Source: Dermacentor variabilis | Taxonomy: Eukaryota; Arthropoda; Arachnida; Ixodida; Ixodidae | NCBI RefSeq assembly: GCF_050947875.1 | Contig: NC_134568.1 | Coordinates: 267,908,702-267,972,701, forward strand | Length of the DNA stretch: 64,000 nt | Reading direction: 5' to 3' | The notes under the pieces: generated by a model | The model's database searches: none | The model's input: the letters and a program-made list of their open reading frames with translations, nothing else | Told to the model about the DNA's origin: nothing | Translations under genes and position numbers: made by a program | Shown here: piece by piece, positions 1 to 12,497 of the stretch | Layout of the letters: each line of letters starts with the position of its first letter | Numbering within the stretch: the stretch's first letter is position 1

Positions 1-1965
1 GTAATGGAAGCTGTTTTAGAAGTCTTTATTCTTAAGCCCCACCTTGCACACCATGCATCAATGGAGTGTAAGGAATTGTTCAATTTAATTTGGTCATCTC
101 AGTTATTTATGGCTGTGTATACAACACAGTCTGCAAATAGTTTAATCTGGATTGGTGGTTCGACACAAAGATGAATATCATTAATATATACCAAGAAAGG
201 GAGAGGCCCGAGGACCGAGTCCTGTGGAACACCCGAGTACACATCCAAATCTTCGAAAACACTCCCATTTATAGCAACATGCTACTTTCTATCTCTTAAG
301 TAAGATTCAATCCATGCCACTACTTTCTGTTCAATGCCGATTGCCTTTAGTTTTGTTAGTAAATCTTTATGAGGAACGACATCAAACGCTTTTGAAAAAT
401 AAAAAACAAATAGCGCCTGTTTGGCCTTTTATATTGAGTGTACCAATTAATTCATCAGTTATTTCAGCTAGTTGGGTTACAGTAGATAAACCAGATCTAA
501 AGCCATGCTGTTGGGGATAAAGCAAGTTATTATTTTCTAAGTAAGCAATAATGGCCTTAAAGATAATGTGTTCAAATAATTTACAACAGCTACTAGTTAA
601 AGACACGGGCCTGTAGTTGTTAATTTCAAGAGGAGAGCCGGATTTATGCACCAGAACGATTTTTGCCGAGCGCCAATCATCAGGAATTACTGCAGTGCTT
701 AAAGATATAACGAAAATGTGATGTAAATATTTGGCCACCCATACAGCATATCTACTCAAAAAGGTAGTGGATAGTTGGTCAAGACCAGGTGATTTCTTCA
801 CATCTAGCCTATGCAAAAGGCCAAGAACACCGTCCTCAGTTATCTCTACTTCAGGCATAGGTTTACCATAAACATATGACGGTAACAGTGCATGCTAAAC
901 TGTCCGCGTGAGCAAGGATTGCGAAAAATGCATTAAATTTGTTAGAAATGACAGTCGAGTCAGCAATACTTTCACCCAAAACTTTTATCTCTGATATACA
1001 CTGTTTATCCTTTGATAGATAGCGCCAGAATTTTTGGGGTTCTTTGTTCATAAATGACTGCAAAGTGACTGAAAAAAAATGTTCTTTCGCCGATCTTGTT
1101 TGCTCCCGCAGGTTAAAAATAAGGCTTGAAAGGTCATTTGTACTGCCACGTTTACGTCGTCGCTTAATTTTACATTTTAAATTAATCATTTCTTGCATGA
1201 ATCATGGGTATTCCCTATTAGTGCATTTCTTTTTTAATGGGACATACTCTTGCTCACAAAAGAGAAGACTTTCTCTAAAGTATGACCACATTTTATTAAA
1301 ACATCACTGATTTTCTTGAAATTAGCAAAGCCTGATTCCAAATAGTCTAAAACAGCGATATTGTCAGCGTGTGTGTAATCTGTGTGTGTAATGTGTGTGT
1401 AATGTAACGAAAGTATCTGAAGGCTTAGTAAAAGAATGTGTCCCTGCAACTGGACATGACAGAGCAAGCAGCTTATGATCAGATATGCCGTCTTCAACAC
1501 TAACGGTACAACCTTGAAGTGAGCTGCTAACAAGTGCTAAATCAAGGAGTGAACATGATGATCTATTGACCCTGGTATCGTTGGAAACTAGTCGGTGTAA
1601 ACAAAAGTTGAATGTAGTCGTGAGCAATGCATGAGCACTTTTAGAATCTTTGCCATCGTTAGAAAAATTAGACCAGTTTATCACCGGCAGATTAAAGTCT
1701 CCTGTTATTATAATGTTCGACTGGGAATTCGTATTATCTGCAAGGTGCATGGCTTCCAAATATTCCAGTGAAGCATTTGGGGGTCGATACACGCCCCCTA
1801 GAAGTATACTTTTGCCCAGGAATTTAAGTTTGCACCATATACTTTTATGGTTATTAATGCCATCCAATAGTGTGAACACAATATTATTTTTAATGGCGAT
1901 AGCTACTCCACCACCTCGCGACTCTCTATCTTTAGTGCTGACGAGTGATTTTGACAGTTTTTAGA
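1..1965 (-). mobile_element. CR1/L2-like non-LTR retrotransposon, endonuclease + RT, degenerate
   Basis: On the minus strand an APE-type endonuclease piece (about 1364-1960; GVYRPP, GDFNLP and SDHKLL blocks) is followed by a linker (863-1198) and the reverse transcriptase (about 100-858), which continues off the left edge. RT blocks seen include a KSPGLD-type start, the NNYRPVSLTS block and a GVPQDSVLGPLPF block near 175-240. It is not functional. The frame shifts near 395, the first motif A aspartate reads Tyr in the shifted frame, a TAG interrupts the following segment, and the YADD-type box reads FADC (Cys codon at 126-128). The endonuclease N-terminus and any ORF1 are missing, so the copy is 5' truncated near 1965. 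It probably lies in the next tsg intron. The clade (CR1/L2 versus jockey) is an inference from block spelling. Confidence 0.85.
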
Positions 1966-2820
1966 ATTAACTACTATATGCAGCACAATAAAGGACCCAG
2001 ACTATTTATTTACTTCGAACACCTCGAAAGCCCCTAATAGAGGGGTATTACATGAGGGGTGGGCTTTGGGTCAATTAACATCACAGAGCAACTATTAATC
2101 ATTAACTATTACTTTATGACAATAAAAATGTTTGCTTAACTACTCTTTACGGGTTACAGCCAGGCTCAGAAAACCTAATTTCAGTTGAAGTGCTCCCTGC
2201 AGACTATACAGCTGGTGCAGACTACCTACGAAAAACATTTTATTTTAAGCCCAAATTGGCCCTTGCAGATTATACACCGGGTGTGGACTATAGTCAGGAA
2301 AAATACAGTATTGCCACAAAATCAATTAAACTAAGGGTCTTCAAGAACAATTTATCATTTAAACCAATTCACGGTTTCTCTTTAGTGTCAATTTAACTTA
2401 AACAAGTGGCAGATGAAGCATGGGATAGAGTGAACTATTTTGATTAAATGAGCACACTGTGACACAGTGACAGCGCTAGGCTTTGTATGGCAAGCATCTG
2501 CATAGCTTCTTGGATCATAAGAAAGATTATTGGGTAGGTGCTACTTAAGCAGACCTCAATAACATGTTTCTGGCAATAGATCACCATGGTCGTTATTTCT
2601 GTGCTTCAAATGTTGATCCTGAAACAGGCTGACTGCCTCCACAGTCGTTATAAGGGCAAATACAATTAACACTGTATTTATTGTAAGACTCTTTGTGCCA
2701 CTAAGGCAGTTTGTTGTAAGCAGGGTTAACCGTACTACTTTTGAAATCATGATGCCAATTTAAAAAAAAAAATTTTCAAACCAATACATGCAGCCATTGT
2801 TTTGAAGAAACATCACTTAC
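1966..2820. other. Intronic sequence with a 66-bp imperfect duplication
   Basis: No coding exon was recognised. Two related units starting at 2199 and 2265 (gcagactataca / gcagattataca, period 66) form a short imperfect tandem. By position this is intron 3 of tsg. A good-looking minus-strand acceptor (CCTGTTTCAG) near 2630 would join in phase to a stop after only seven codons, so I did not accept it as a tsg exon. Confidence 0.4.
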
Positions 2821-3018
2821 CAGCTTTCAGCTTGATATCTTTGTCATGCACAGGGCTGTACAATGCCACATGTACAGGAAATGTGTAGGACCGCCATCTC
2901 AAGGAGCGGTCAGCTTCCTCAGTAAGAAGGGCAAATAACCCATGCGTCGGGTCCGGCAGATCCTCTATGTTGGACTTATGACTTAGAGAGATGGTTTCAT
3001 TTTGTCGCGGGCACATCT
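2821..3018 (-). CDS. tsg: twisted gastrulation, coding exon 3 (middle segment)
   Basis: An internal exon of the secreted BMP-binding protein Twisted gastrulation. The minus strand shows a T-rich tract and CACAG acceptor just before 3018, and a GTAAGTG donor at 2820. It joins the upstream exon in phase 1 (G + AG makes Glu), giving CV-E-MCPRQ. The exon encodes about 65 residues starting MCPRQNETISLSHKS, continuing through IEDLPDPTHGLFALLTEE, and ending DIKLKA. This matches the MCP...LFxxLTE...FP block that follows the N-terminal Cys-rich domain in fly and vertebrate Tsg. NET is a possible N-glycosylation site. The exon ends in phase 1. The following C-terminal Cys-rich exon (the part carrying the conserved RWFH...CCECVG block in the family) was not found down to position 1, so it probably lies outside the window. 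Identity rests on family recognition. Confidence 0.9.
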
Positions 3019-3151
3019 CTGTGAGAAAAAAAAAAAGAACATGCACATCAATAAACATACCTTCACATGTCTTATAGACTGACTACAGTTGAGTTTTATG
3101 TCATCTTTCTTAGCTACAAGTAACATTACCTAATATGGGCACTGCAGTGTT

Positions 3152-3388
3152 TGAGTAGCTCAGTCATTTATGGTGTTGCACACAGCACAGAATATGGGGG
3201 AGGGGGAGGCAAAGGGGCTGCAGCCCCTGGTTGTGTGGAATTCCTGTCTATAGCAGCAATATTTCTGTGGGTGTGCCTGTGTACTGAGATTTTGGCAAAC
3301 ATTAAAGACCATCCATTGGCTGAAACCAGTCTGGGGCACTTCACTACGGCTACCTTTAAAGCAGATGCCATAGCATTAGGGCATAAAT
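3152..3388 (+). mobile_element. Old, diverged Ruka-type tRNA-derived SINE
   Basis: A tRNA-like start (gtagctcagtcatttatggt) lines up with the Ruka head. Further on, gtactgagattttggcaaac, attaaagaccatc and cactacggctacc align in order with the Ruka body (gtacttagatttaggtgcac, gttaaagaacccc, cactacggcgtgcc). It is much more diverged than the copies at 53.4 and 54.4 kb, so it is presumably an old insertion, here in tsg intron 2. No target duplication was resolved. Confidence 0.6.
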
Positions 3389-6142
3389 GGTGTATTTTAT
3401 AGGGCTTACTCGAATACACTTGCCTTTGGTTTCTTTGAACACAGAGTTTTCAAAAGGAATTACAAAAAATTAAAATATCTTACGATCACATGTTTTGGTA
3501 CACTTGAAAAAGATTAACCTATATGTCAAATGCACTTATTAGTGCTTCTGACAATGTACATGCACTTGTTATAGAAGTGAATCGTGGCAGTACTTCCTCC
3601 CCCCCCCCATTCCTTGCAAAAACAATAAAATAATCAAGGGAAGAAGAGGTTGAAGACCTTTCTGCATGTCACTTCTGAAACAGAGTTTCAGCAGTGTAGT
3701 TAAAAAGTTTTTCTGACATATTACTTAATATGCAGGGCACATGCTTAGTGTTGTAGTCACAAGGTGTTCTTTACAGTGATTACGTTTCAATGTATTGCAA
3801 TACTTCGTTTCACAAAAGCCTTCTTTGAAGGTCAGTTGCACCACTGCCATAATGGACAAGAGCACAGAAAACTGCACAAAGTGCCAATGCCCCAGCCTCA
3901 AATAACATACTAACATAATAACATACTTGCCAACCTTCAAATCTTAAAAGTACAACAGTCAAAGCCAAAAAAAAATTTAATATTTGTGAAAAATACTAAA
4001 AATTGTTTTGTTACTCAAGATATTAACTATATGTTTAAAAATTCTAGAAAATTCCTCCCCAAGGTTGTTGTGGACAGGCACTCTAGTCAATAGTCTCAGC
4101 TTTAATGATCTGCACCACAAACAAATGGAAATATTTATAAACTGATCACATCATAGCATTCAAAACTTTCGTTGCCATTACTTGAGCGGGTGGTGCTGTC
4201 TTGGGAAGGTACGAATAAATTGAAGGGGTTAGAAAAATCAGGCTGCGAAAAATCAGTCCGTGAATGTGTTTGCATTCTTTTGAAATCAGTTTTTGCCTTA
4301 AGTTGAATGCAAATGAAGAATTATAGAATTATTCTTGTTAACACAAGAATTGTAAAAGAAAGCTCCACAGTGATTTAGTATTTCATAATAAAATCGCAAA
4401 AGTTGATAGGTACGCATTTAAGTAAGGCCACATAAGTAAAGATCATAACATGAAAGCTTAAAGGGACCCTAATTGCTAACACTAAATCACTTTCGATTGG
4501 TATTCTTTTATATCATCCTTTTCATTCATTTGACAGAAAGATATTGATTATTACTGAGAAAAATGAAGGTGAAACTTCCCTTTTTTAAATTTCATGTAGA
4601 AACCTCAGTGCCAGTATGTCAGTGTAATGTCACAGATCTGTGTATTTTCTCGTATTAGGTGTGTTTTGGCTTGGGAAAAAGGGCTCGAAGCTTGCTAAAT
4701 TGAGCCTTTTCTTTCTTTAGGCTACAATGTACTCTTTTACCAATAAATTAACTAGACCTGAGCAGGCGCTGTTCAAATCCATGATGTCGCAGCGGTATGG
4801 TGCAGGAACTTCAGGGTAGCATCACTACCGGTCTTTTATTTTTACGTATTTACTATTTCATCAAGTACCCCCCCCCCCCCATCATGGTAAGAGTGGCCAT
4901 TTCGTTATTGTGCAAGCATAATTTGCTAATACAGCTTGACCTAATATTCCTCTTCAGTGTTCCTTTACATCTTTGGTTCACAAAGCTTTGACAAAACATT
5001 TGGCATATGTATGTGTACTATCACTGCTCATGTTTTTGCTGAACCGCATATTTATAAGTTTTTGTTATGTGTGTGTAATGAAAGCTTTTTAATCGTTCTT
5101 TTTTTCTGAGAGAGCTGTTTTTTCACATGCTGGACAAAATTGGTTGTTACAGTTTTGCTGTTACAAAAAAGTCTGCAACAAAAAATTTGGCTTCTGATTC
5201 AACAGCAGTTGACAAGCATGCTTATTACACAATAAACAAAACTTTCAAAAAAGCAAATATTCTGCACAAAATATGTTTACAATTTTAAAAGCATTGCAGT
5301 TTAAGCAATGGTCGTTTTCTTTCTCTATTTCAAAAAAAAAACATTTCAAATTACTTTGCTGTGTTTGTTAGATTCACTTCCCTAATGGTATTCATGACAC
5401 TAAAAATGAGCCAATGGCACTGGAAATGATGGCATAAAAGAAGTAAAGGACTTATACCAGTGCTTCCGAAACTCTGCTACCCTACAACATCTTAATTTCA
5501 AACCCCTCATTCCTCCACCCCCTTTTTTTTCATATTTTGACAATACACGCAATAACATTTTTGCTGAAGTTACACTTGTATGTTAATATGACTGGAGTAA
5601 ATCCACTGGACTAGAGATGACTGAAAAAATTGATTCCAGCAGGAACGAGTGTTGCAAATTGTTGTACACAGTCCCCCAAACTAAAGATGTAGTGTTTGTG
5701 CTGCTGCAGTTAGTTTCAGCTTAATTAGGTTAGGTTAGGTTTGTTATAAAATAAGTGCACACATGTTCCTATCCACTGCCAGTGACTATGGTCAATGGAA
5801 ATAAAAAGAAACGTGCATATATGTGTGTGCAGACAGCTGTCAACTCTGCTCTTCCTCCATAGCTTCTGTGAAATGGTCTTCGTGCTTGTTTTTGGAATTC
5901 TCAAACTGCTTTGCTATGCACCCTCCCCCCTCCCCCCAGTCCTGTTGAGTCTGCCACAACACCAAGTGAGACACACAGTTTAGGAAGCACTTCCTTAAAA
6001 CATTGAATTGCATGCATATTGAAAGATTGAATGCATACTAAAAAGTGTTTGACTGACGTATACTTGATATAGATTATACTGAGTGTAGAAGCTGTAGAAG
6101 ATAACAAAAACCACATATGTATGTGGAGCATATTGAACTCAC
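3389..6142 (-). other. tsg intron 2, no further gene seen
   Basis: AT-rich intron between tsg coding exons 2 and 3 (donor GTGAGT at 6142, acceptor at 3019). It holds short C runs (about 3599-3609 and 4867-4879), A runs, and three TTAGG units at 5725-5739. I see no supported coding exon on either strand. Confidence 0.6.
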
Positions 6143-6350
6143 CTACACAAGAGCAGCATTCAGTGTAGAGATAGTCAAGGCAGTAGAAACAGTCTCTGCT
6201 GCAGGTGACGTTCAGTTTGTCACACTTGCATGATTGTGTCAACATGCACTTGCTCACTATGGATGCACAAATGGCTTCATTGCAGGCCAGGCTCAGGCTC
6301 AAGGCACACGCCACGGCCACTGCCAAAGGCAGCAGCACCTGCTTCAACAT
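6143..6350 (-). CDS. tsg: twisted gastrulation, coding exon 2 (signal peptide + N-terminal Cys-rich domain)
   Basis: The first coding exon of the secreted BMP/Dpp modulator Twisted gastrulation. The ATG at 6350 starts MLKQVLLPLAVAVACALS, a clear signal peptide ending before CNEA. The mature start CNEAICASIVSKCMLTQSCK and the later FYCLDYLYTECCSCV block are the hallmark of the Tsg N-terminal domain, which binds BMP ligands and Chordin/Sog. The exon ends at a GTGAGT donor in phase 1. A TTGCAG acceptor lies six to eight bases upstream of the ATG, so the 5'UTR is split and a non-coding exon lies further upstream. Fly and human proteins have a CxCC cluster in the middle of this domain. Here the equivalent reads NVTCSRDC, so two cysteines of the usual pattern are absent and an N-glycosylation sequon appears. 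Confidence 0.92.
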
Positions 6351-6356
6351 TTTGCT

Positions 6357-8694
6357 CTGCAATGCACAAAAGGTGGGCTGTAGCTGCAGTTACAAACCAA
6401 ATGAAGTCGGCACAATAAGTAATTATGTGTACTGCTACACTGGAAAACATTGCAGCACATAAGATGACACAAGAGGCATCAAAGGAGGTTATCCTGCACT
6501 GTGCCAAGGTGGCTCAAAACATCAAAGGCCAAAGGCTCCATGATGTGACAGACAAGAAAGACAGTGCAGGAAAAAAAAAATGAAGTGGACTTCATCAGAA
6601 GCACAGAACCAGCAGACATCTGTTTCACTTTTGTTGACCTGTTACTCGTGCCTTCTTGCAGGTGGAGGCAACACCATAAATCGGGTGAGAGGAAATGTAG
6701 GGGTAATACTTGTTACAATGCATATGTTTTTTTGCAGTGCCTCACTTAGAAGTGGCGTACCAGTGTTTTCATTGTTTCAGTGCTCTTATATTATGCAATA
6801 CAATATTTTTCATGCATCATAAAAGAACCAAGAATCCCAGCAATTAGCACTGTAACACCTAACAAAGTCATTAATACTTGTATTCATCCAATGCCCACAT
6901 GAGTTTCATAGAAGGAAAAACATGATAAACCTGTATTTCTTTGTGGTCTAGGTCTGCAGCATGGAGTTGAGCAGTGTAGTTGTAAGTAGCCACCACCAGT
7001 ACAGAGTGAACCCCTTCATTCCCAACTACATGCTTTGGCTATGAGCAAATTCAGCTTAATTGTGGCTTTCATTCTGTAGAAACTTCAATCTGCTTAAGTG
7101 TGGACAAGGCAGCCTGGCCACAACATTTTAACCAGCACATATGGTTCAGTGAATGTCCCTCTGAGTGTTCAATGGTTCAAAACCACTCTAAGTGAGCAAC
7201 AAGTTTCAAACAAGGCCCTGCTGCAGAGTTCCTGCAGCATTGCTTGAGAAGCTCAGGACAGTGAGGAGCAATATCACTTAAATCTCTAAGGCTTTGCAGC
7301 AAGATTCTAAGGGGCCCCAGTATGTGACACAACAGGTCTGTTTTCACATCACAGTGGCTTCAAGACTTTTGATGGTTGTAATTCAGTGAGAGCACAATTT
7401 CAAAGCAATAATTTTTATCTTTACCTCGCACTAAATTAAGGAAGAACACAAGCCCTTTCATAAGTGGTCAGTGAGATCACTGGTAAATGAGCAAAGGTAA
7501 AGGTGATATCTTAAGTAAACAAGCAGAGGTAAACACTGTCTTATGATAGTCCAACTACATGATTTCCATATACACAAGCACCTGCTAATCATGTGGTATT
7601 TTCTTAAGACCAAGTGTGCACAGATACAGCCATATATGGCCATACAATATGATCAAAAAGGTGTGTTCACAAGTAGTGCAGTTTTTTACATTGCTGTTTT
7701 CAACATGAAATGATGTGTTCTGCATGATGCACACACAGTACTGACACATCTTATTAAGATTAAATTTGCAATCAATCGCTGTGCTTTGACTCATACAGCA
7801 TGGGTCAGCACATATAGGTGCTAATAGGCATTATATAAACCTTGATACTAAAAATACCCTTTGGAAGAAAACCTTAGACATTATTATTTCCATTCATTAA
7901 ATATTTTTATGGAGGATGCTCAGTGTTTTTATCAATAAATGTCATGTCCGTTTTGTGTTTTCCACTTACACATGTTCTGTAATATACTTGATTGTGTACA
8001 CTGCCTATAGTATGACAGAAACACTAAAGAAATGTGTTCTTGCTCAAGCCTTTGTTTATTGGAGGTAGCACAGAATTTCGGTAACAGAAATTTGCTTTTA
8101 TTTGATGGCACACAGAGCTAGTCATGAGTTTTGCGATTGTCAAGACGACAGCATGCATGGCTGAAATGCTATATGCAATCAAGAAAATTTTAGATGCAGT
8201 GTTCGTCAGCAGGAATTTCAATTCAAAGGCATTAAACAGCAGCTTCTGTCAGACAAAATTAACGAAATCGAAACACGGAATTAAACGGTTAATACCGATT
8301 ACTTTCAGCTCCCGTTGGACACACGAAAGTTAGTACAGGTCCGCGGTGGCTTCGCAACGTTCAAACTGTATCCTTCATTAGCTCCATGCAAAACGAAAAG
8401 CCGGGCAGTGGTCGCACGGCCATCGTATGTTTACTACCGGTAACCTATATATGACGGCGCGCGAAACCGAACAAAACACGGCCTTCGAGCGCGCTGGCAC
8501 GAGTGCACGAAAGATTGCGGCGCCTGCGTGCGCTCGGCCATGCGCGCTCGGCGAAGTCCGCCAACTCTGGCCCGAGCCACGTTGCCGCAGGAAGCCGCCT
8601 AATTTAAAAGGCCGGCTAGACGGCGCGGCGGCGGTAGCAGTTTATTGGGCGGCCGAGGGCGGCACGTGGTGTCGGCGCCCGGGCCCCGGCTTAC
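6357..8694 (-). other. tsg intron 1, no further gene seen
   Basis: AT-rich sequence between the probable non-coding exon (donor GTAAGC at 8694) and coding exon 2 (acceptor near 6357). Many short open frames occur on both strands, but none has convincing composition, splice sites or recognisable motifs. Confidence 0.5.
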
Positions 8695-9480
8695 CTGGCA
8701 GCTAGTCGGCCGGGGGGGGCCGAGCGCGGCGGGCGCACGCTGGCTCGGGCGTCATGGTCTCGGCGGCGCGCAGGCAGTTATCAGGCGACGCAACTTGAGA
8801 GAGGGGCGCAAAATGGAAAGTTGAGCGTCCAGTGGTTGGACGGAGCCAAGTGGGCCGCGGCCAGCCGCGTGCCTCGGCCGACGGGGGAGAGCAGCAGCCG
8901 AAGGCGCGACTCCCCCTTGCGTGCGGACGAGTCCAAAGAAGAAAGCCCCAGGCAGTGCAGGTGCAGGATTCCTGCGCTCCCGCCCCTTCGCCCCCCTCCC
9001 TGCACTCGGTGGCTTCCCACAGGGGTGGTCGTTCCCAATGTCCCCAGAAAGAGCCGACGCAGGAATGCGCCCAAAGAGGCACAAAAGCAAAGCGGCACAG
9101 GTGTTGATTTCAAGGCAAATGGTGGTCCATCTCGCCCACATTCCGGCCCAACGAAAGCTCGAACAATTAGTCGCGTGCGTCTCGCGGGACCACTTCCGGC
9201 GCACTCAGGTAGGTCTCTGTCAGCACGCCAGACACAGGCGCGCTCCCAATTAGATTCGCCCCCCCCTCCCCCTTTAGTAGATAACGGCCTCTTCAGCGGC
9301 GTCAAGTGGCACGCATTCGGCTCGCACGTCCTTCACACTCCAGCGCAAACGCGCAGTACCGCATTGTTGTTTTTTGTGAACCCCCGTTCGCGCGCGCAGT
9401 ACCGGACTACGCTCGGCGCGGACTTCCTCTCGAGGAAAAAAAAAAAAAAACACGAACTCCAAAAAGCCATGATGTGCTTT
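8440..9480 (-). promoter_or_regulatory. tsg: CpG-rich promoter region with probable tsg 5'UTR exon
   Basis: GC content and CpG density rise sharply here compared with the AT-rich flanks. On the minus strand TGCCAG|GTAAGC, a near-consensus donor, ends a putative exon at 8695. The ATG-proximal acceptor of tsg coding exon 2 needs an upstream non-coding exon, and this is the only good candidate in between. The start site was not located and no TATA box was seen on the minus strand. Long open frames on both strands here are what GC-rich DNA produces by chance. The link to tsg is an inference from position and splice sites. Confidence 0.55.
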
Positions 9481-10599
9481 TGAGGTCCAACGACAATGAT
9501 CGCGCAAGGGTGAGGGAGGTGACGGTTCCATGGTTGTTTTTTCTCTTTCTCTCTCTTTCTACCTCTCCCGCCGGAAAGCAAGGAGGGGTGGCGCAGTTTA
9601 TCGGTTATTTGCCAGGTCCGATTGGAAAGGGTCTCATTTTGCGCCGTGACCCTTGGCTGGCATAATATGGAGGCGCAACTGCGCGAACCGGTGTTGAACG
9701 GTTATGCCAGTTTACTTGCATTCAGTGTATTGTTGTTCTCGGCATCGTTTTACCACATCTACGGTGGCCTGCTGTGAAGCACTCTGGCTTGTGTTGCAGC
9801 ATTCTTACCAGCTGCTTGTGTAATCTGGTTCAATGCGCCTAAACATAACTACTAACTTTTTTTTAAATTACTCCCCCGTACCTGGCTTAAGGTTGAACCC
9901 TTCCACTCTTGCATGCACGCCTCTGATAAGCTTCGACCGCTAAATATCTACTTGCTTCCTAAAGCTGCGACATGAGGACTTCGTTGCTACTATCGTCATC
10001 GGTCTATATCGTCTCGGCTCACTGCGTAACCTCGTGGACTTTTGCTAACAGATGAGTATGGTCCACAGAACACGTAGCTTCCTTTCACCTCCGTTAGTAC
10101 ATATATCCTACAACTCGCAGAAACTGCCATAACCCTAGAACTACCGTCCGCATCCTGGCTGGATGAAACTGCTAAGCAATGATATTCGACCTAACATTTC
10201 TTTGTACTACCGCTGTCCGCATCAACATTTGTACTATACGTTCGTTAGCGGTAATTCGTTTAACTACCACAGCGTAGTACTTGTCGTAGTGCCACATGGA
10301 GCCGCAGTTCCCGAAAGTAACCATTACGTTGTTTATAATAGTTAACTTATCGATTTAGACGAAAAACCACATCTACCACCTGCTCGAACGTGCATTGTTC
10401 CGGTATTGTCGAAATCATCTCACATTCGCGATGTATATTACACTTTCATAGCAGGGATTGTACGCATATATATATGATCGCAAACCACTCGTCTTTTGCA
10501 TTTGTCGTTCTTCATATATTCTTTGTCACGCAGACTTACAGCGGGGCCACAAAATTCCATGTCACGAACTATACGTTTTTTTTTAATTATTTATTATAT
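9481..10599. other. Unassigned intergenic DNA
   Basis: No gene, RNA or recognisable repeat was seen. Composition falls back to AT-rich, with scattered A and T runs. Confidence 0.4.
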
Positions 10600-11230
10600 A
10601 TTTTTTAGACTATACAGAATTTTTTTAAAACCGCATGTGCCAGATAACTGTAGTCCTCGAGCTGGATTACTCGAAGCTGCGGACAATACTTGTACGAGAA
10701 ATCTAGATTTATAATCGAGTAGTTATAACGAAACATTACTGTTAATCTTTAACTAATTGCATTACGGCACCTATTGCAATTTACGAATTGTAGCCGTTGA
10801 GTTAGCAAGGCACATCCACTTCGAACGAATTCTGAAGTTGGCAAGGGTTTCGAGATATGCGCCATCAAAGTTGCGGTAAATATGCACTGTTTTTTCCACT
10901 TTTTTTAACAAAACGCCGTTTTGCGCATTGAAGCACAAAAGTAACTGCAACGCTGAAGTATTTCGTCGCACTGGAAACTGGTGTCATTGTCAAAATTCCT
11001 TCCAAGTGATACACCGTGCAAAATCACCGACTACAAGTAGTAAATTACAATATGTGCCGTAATGTAAATTAAGAACATTATTTGTGATTTCTAATTACTC
11101 GATTATGTTTTTCGATTTATCGACAAGTAATGTCCGCTTCTTGAGTAATCCAGCCCTAAGATTAGAATTGTGCTTTCTGCCATTGACGATTTTGAAAAAT
11201 TCTCTATTGTCTAAAAATATAATAAACACC
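10600..11230. repeat. Palindromic (foldback) repeat, family A, near full copy
   Basis: The left arm (about 10600-10920) is the approximate reverse complement of the right arm (about 10975-11230). For example, gagctggattactcgaagct and gcggacaatacttgt on the left answer cttgagtaatccagc and acaagtaatgtccgc on the right. A loop of about 60 bp contains gaagcacaaaagtaac. Half copies of the same family occur at 20215-20545, 34025-34410 and 37725-38010. No open frame is carried, so this is a non-autonomous, MITE-like element. Confidence 0.7.
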
Positions 11231-11753
11231 CGTTATAGTCCCGGCAGGAGTTTGTTGAACAGAGTGGCAAAGGCAGTGCATTTGGCTGCGAGCAAAGTGT
11301 GCGTGTGTGATGACAGACGGTGCGCATACTCAAATGCTCAGTGTCACACACTGAAATAGGGCAACTTGCACGCTTTTCAAGACGAAAATAACCGTCGCAT
11401 TCGCCAGTGAACCTCTTAATTTAAATCGGACTAGAACGGCTGTCGCCACTGTCCCATCTGCAAGGGTCGAAGTTGTCAGTCGCTTTCCACCGAAGAGAAT
11501 CCTTACTGGGTGATTTCAACCTGCAAGAAGCGTTTACTATCTCCACTACATATCCCAAACTGTACAAACGTGTAAGCTATTCTGCATTTTCTAAATATCT
11601 GGAGCGTCAACAGTGCCACAGGCAGTTGATTTCACTTTGGGGCATTTAATATTTTGAATGTACCGTGCTCAGCGATTCAAACGCGATTATCTGACCGCAT
11701 GACTGCCGGCGCCTTTTGCGCCACCGGTGAGATGTGGGCGATCGCTTGGGGAA

Positions 11754-11776
11754 GGGGGGGGGGGGGGGGGGGGGGG
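11754..11776. repeat. Poly-G run (23 G)
   Basis: Uninterrupted run of G on the plus strand. The exact length is likely unreliable in sequencing. Confidence 0.95.
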
Positions 11777-12468
11777 CAGGTGCAGTTCCAAATTCGCTTT
11801 CATCGTATACCACAAATGTACCAAGTCGGCGTCCCTAATGCCCACCGATGGTGCAAAAAGCGCCAGCAGACATGTACTCCGAGTAAATTAATCGCTGAGC
11901 ACTGTACATATAGCACAACGAGGGTCCGTTTTGCCAGACGCAGCGGAGACGCGCTTTGAGCACTCCTGGCGACAGAGGCGAAACGAGACGTCGCCGTGTC
12001 CACATGCCTTCGTGGGGCCTTTGTGCTCACGCACATTGCGTAGTGTGACGATGAAGGCGGAACACACACTCGATTCGCTGCCGTTCATGTATTGGCAAGG
12101 TGCCCGCATATTTGGTGATGCTACATGGTTCGTCGGTTATGCGCATGGGTAACGCTTGGGCATCGCGTATGAATCATCGGGCAGCGAGTGTAGCATTAGA
12201 AGAGGGAGCAGATACACAATCAGGCTCGTTCGTATAGTTGTGACAGGCGCGGCGGAATATTCTAGACGAGCCACGCGAAGTTGTCACTTCACTATATGTC
12301 TACTTACGCGAGCCTTCACCATTAACAGTTATCCCAATAGAAAAGGCATAAAGAGAGAAAGGGAGTCACGTCTGGAAAGGGTGGCCTTGGGGGTTCATTT
12401 GGCATCCCATTTGAGAGAGAACTCGTAAATTTTTTTTAACTTGCGCAATTACATATTAAGAAAGACAG

Positions 12469-12497
12469 CCCCCCTCCCCCCCCCCCCCCCCCCCCCC
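12469..12497. repeat. Poly-C run with one T
   Basis: C6-T-C22 on the plus strand. Confidence 0.95.

Noticed and set aside
2556..2760. Minus-strand 64-codon frame next to tsg exon 3, with CCTGTTTCAG acceptor
   Set aside because: Joined in phase it stops after seven codons and has none of the expected Tsg C-terminal cysteines.
5725..5739. Three TTAGG units (arthropod telomere repeat)
   Set aside because: Too short to claim an interstitial telomere; expected by chance in AT-rich DNA.
8752..9483. Frames of 110-220 codons on both strands
   Set aside because: Mutually overlapping, Arg/Pro/Ala-rich frames caused by high GC; no motif.
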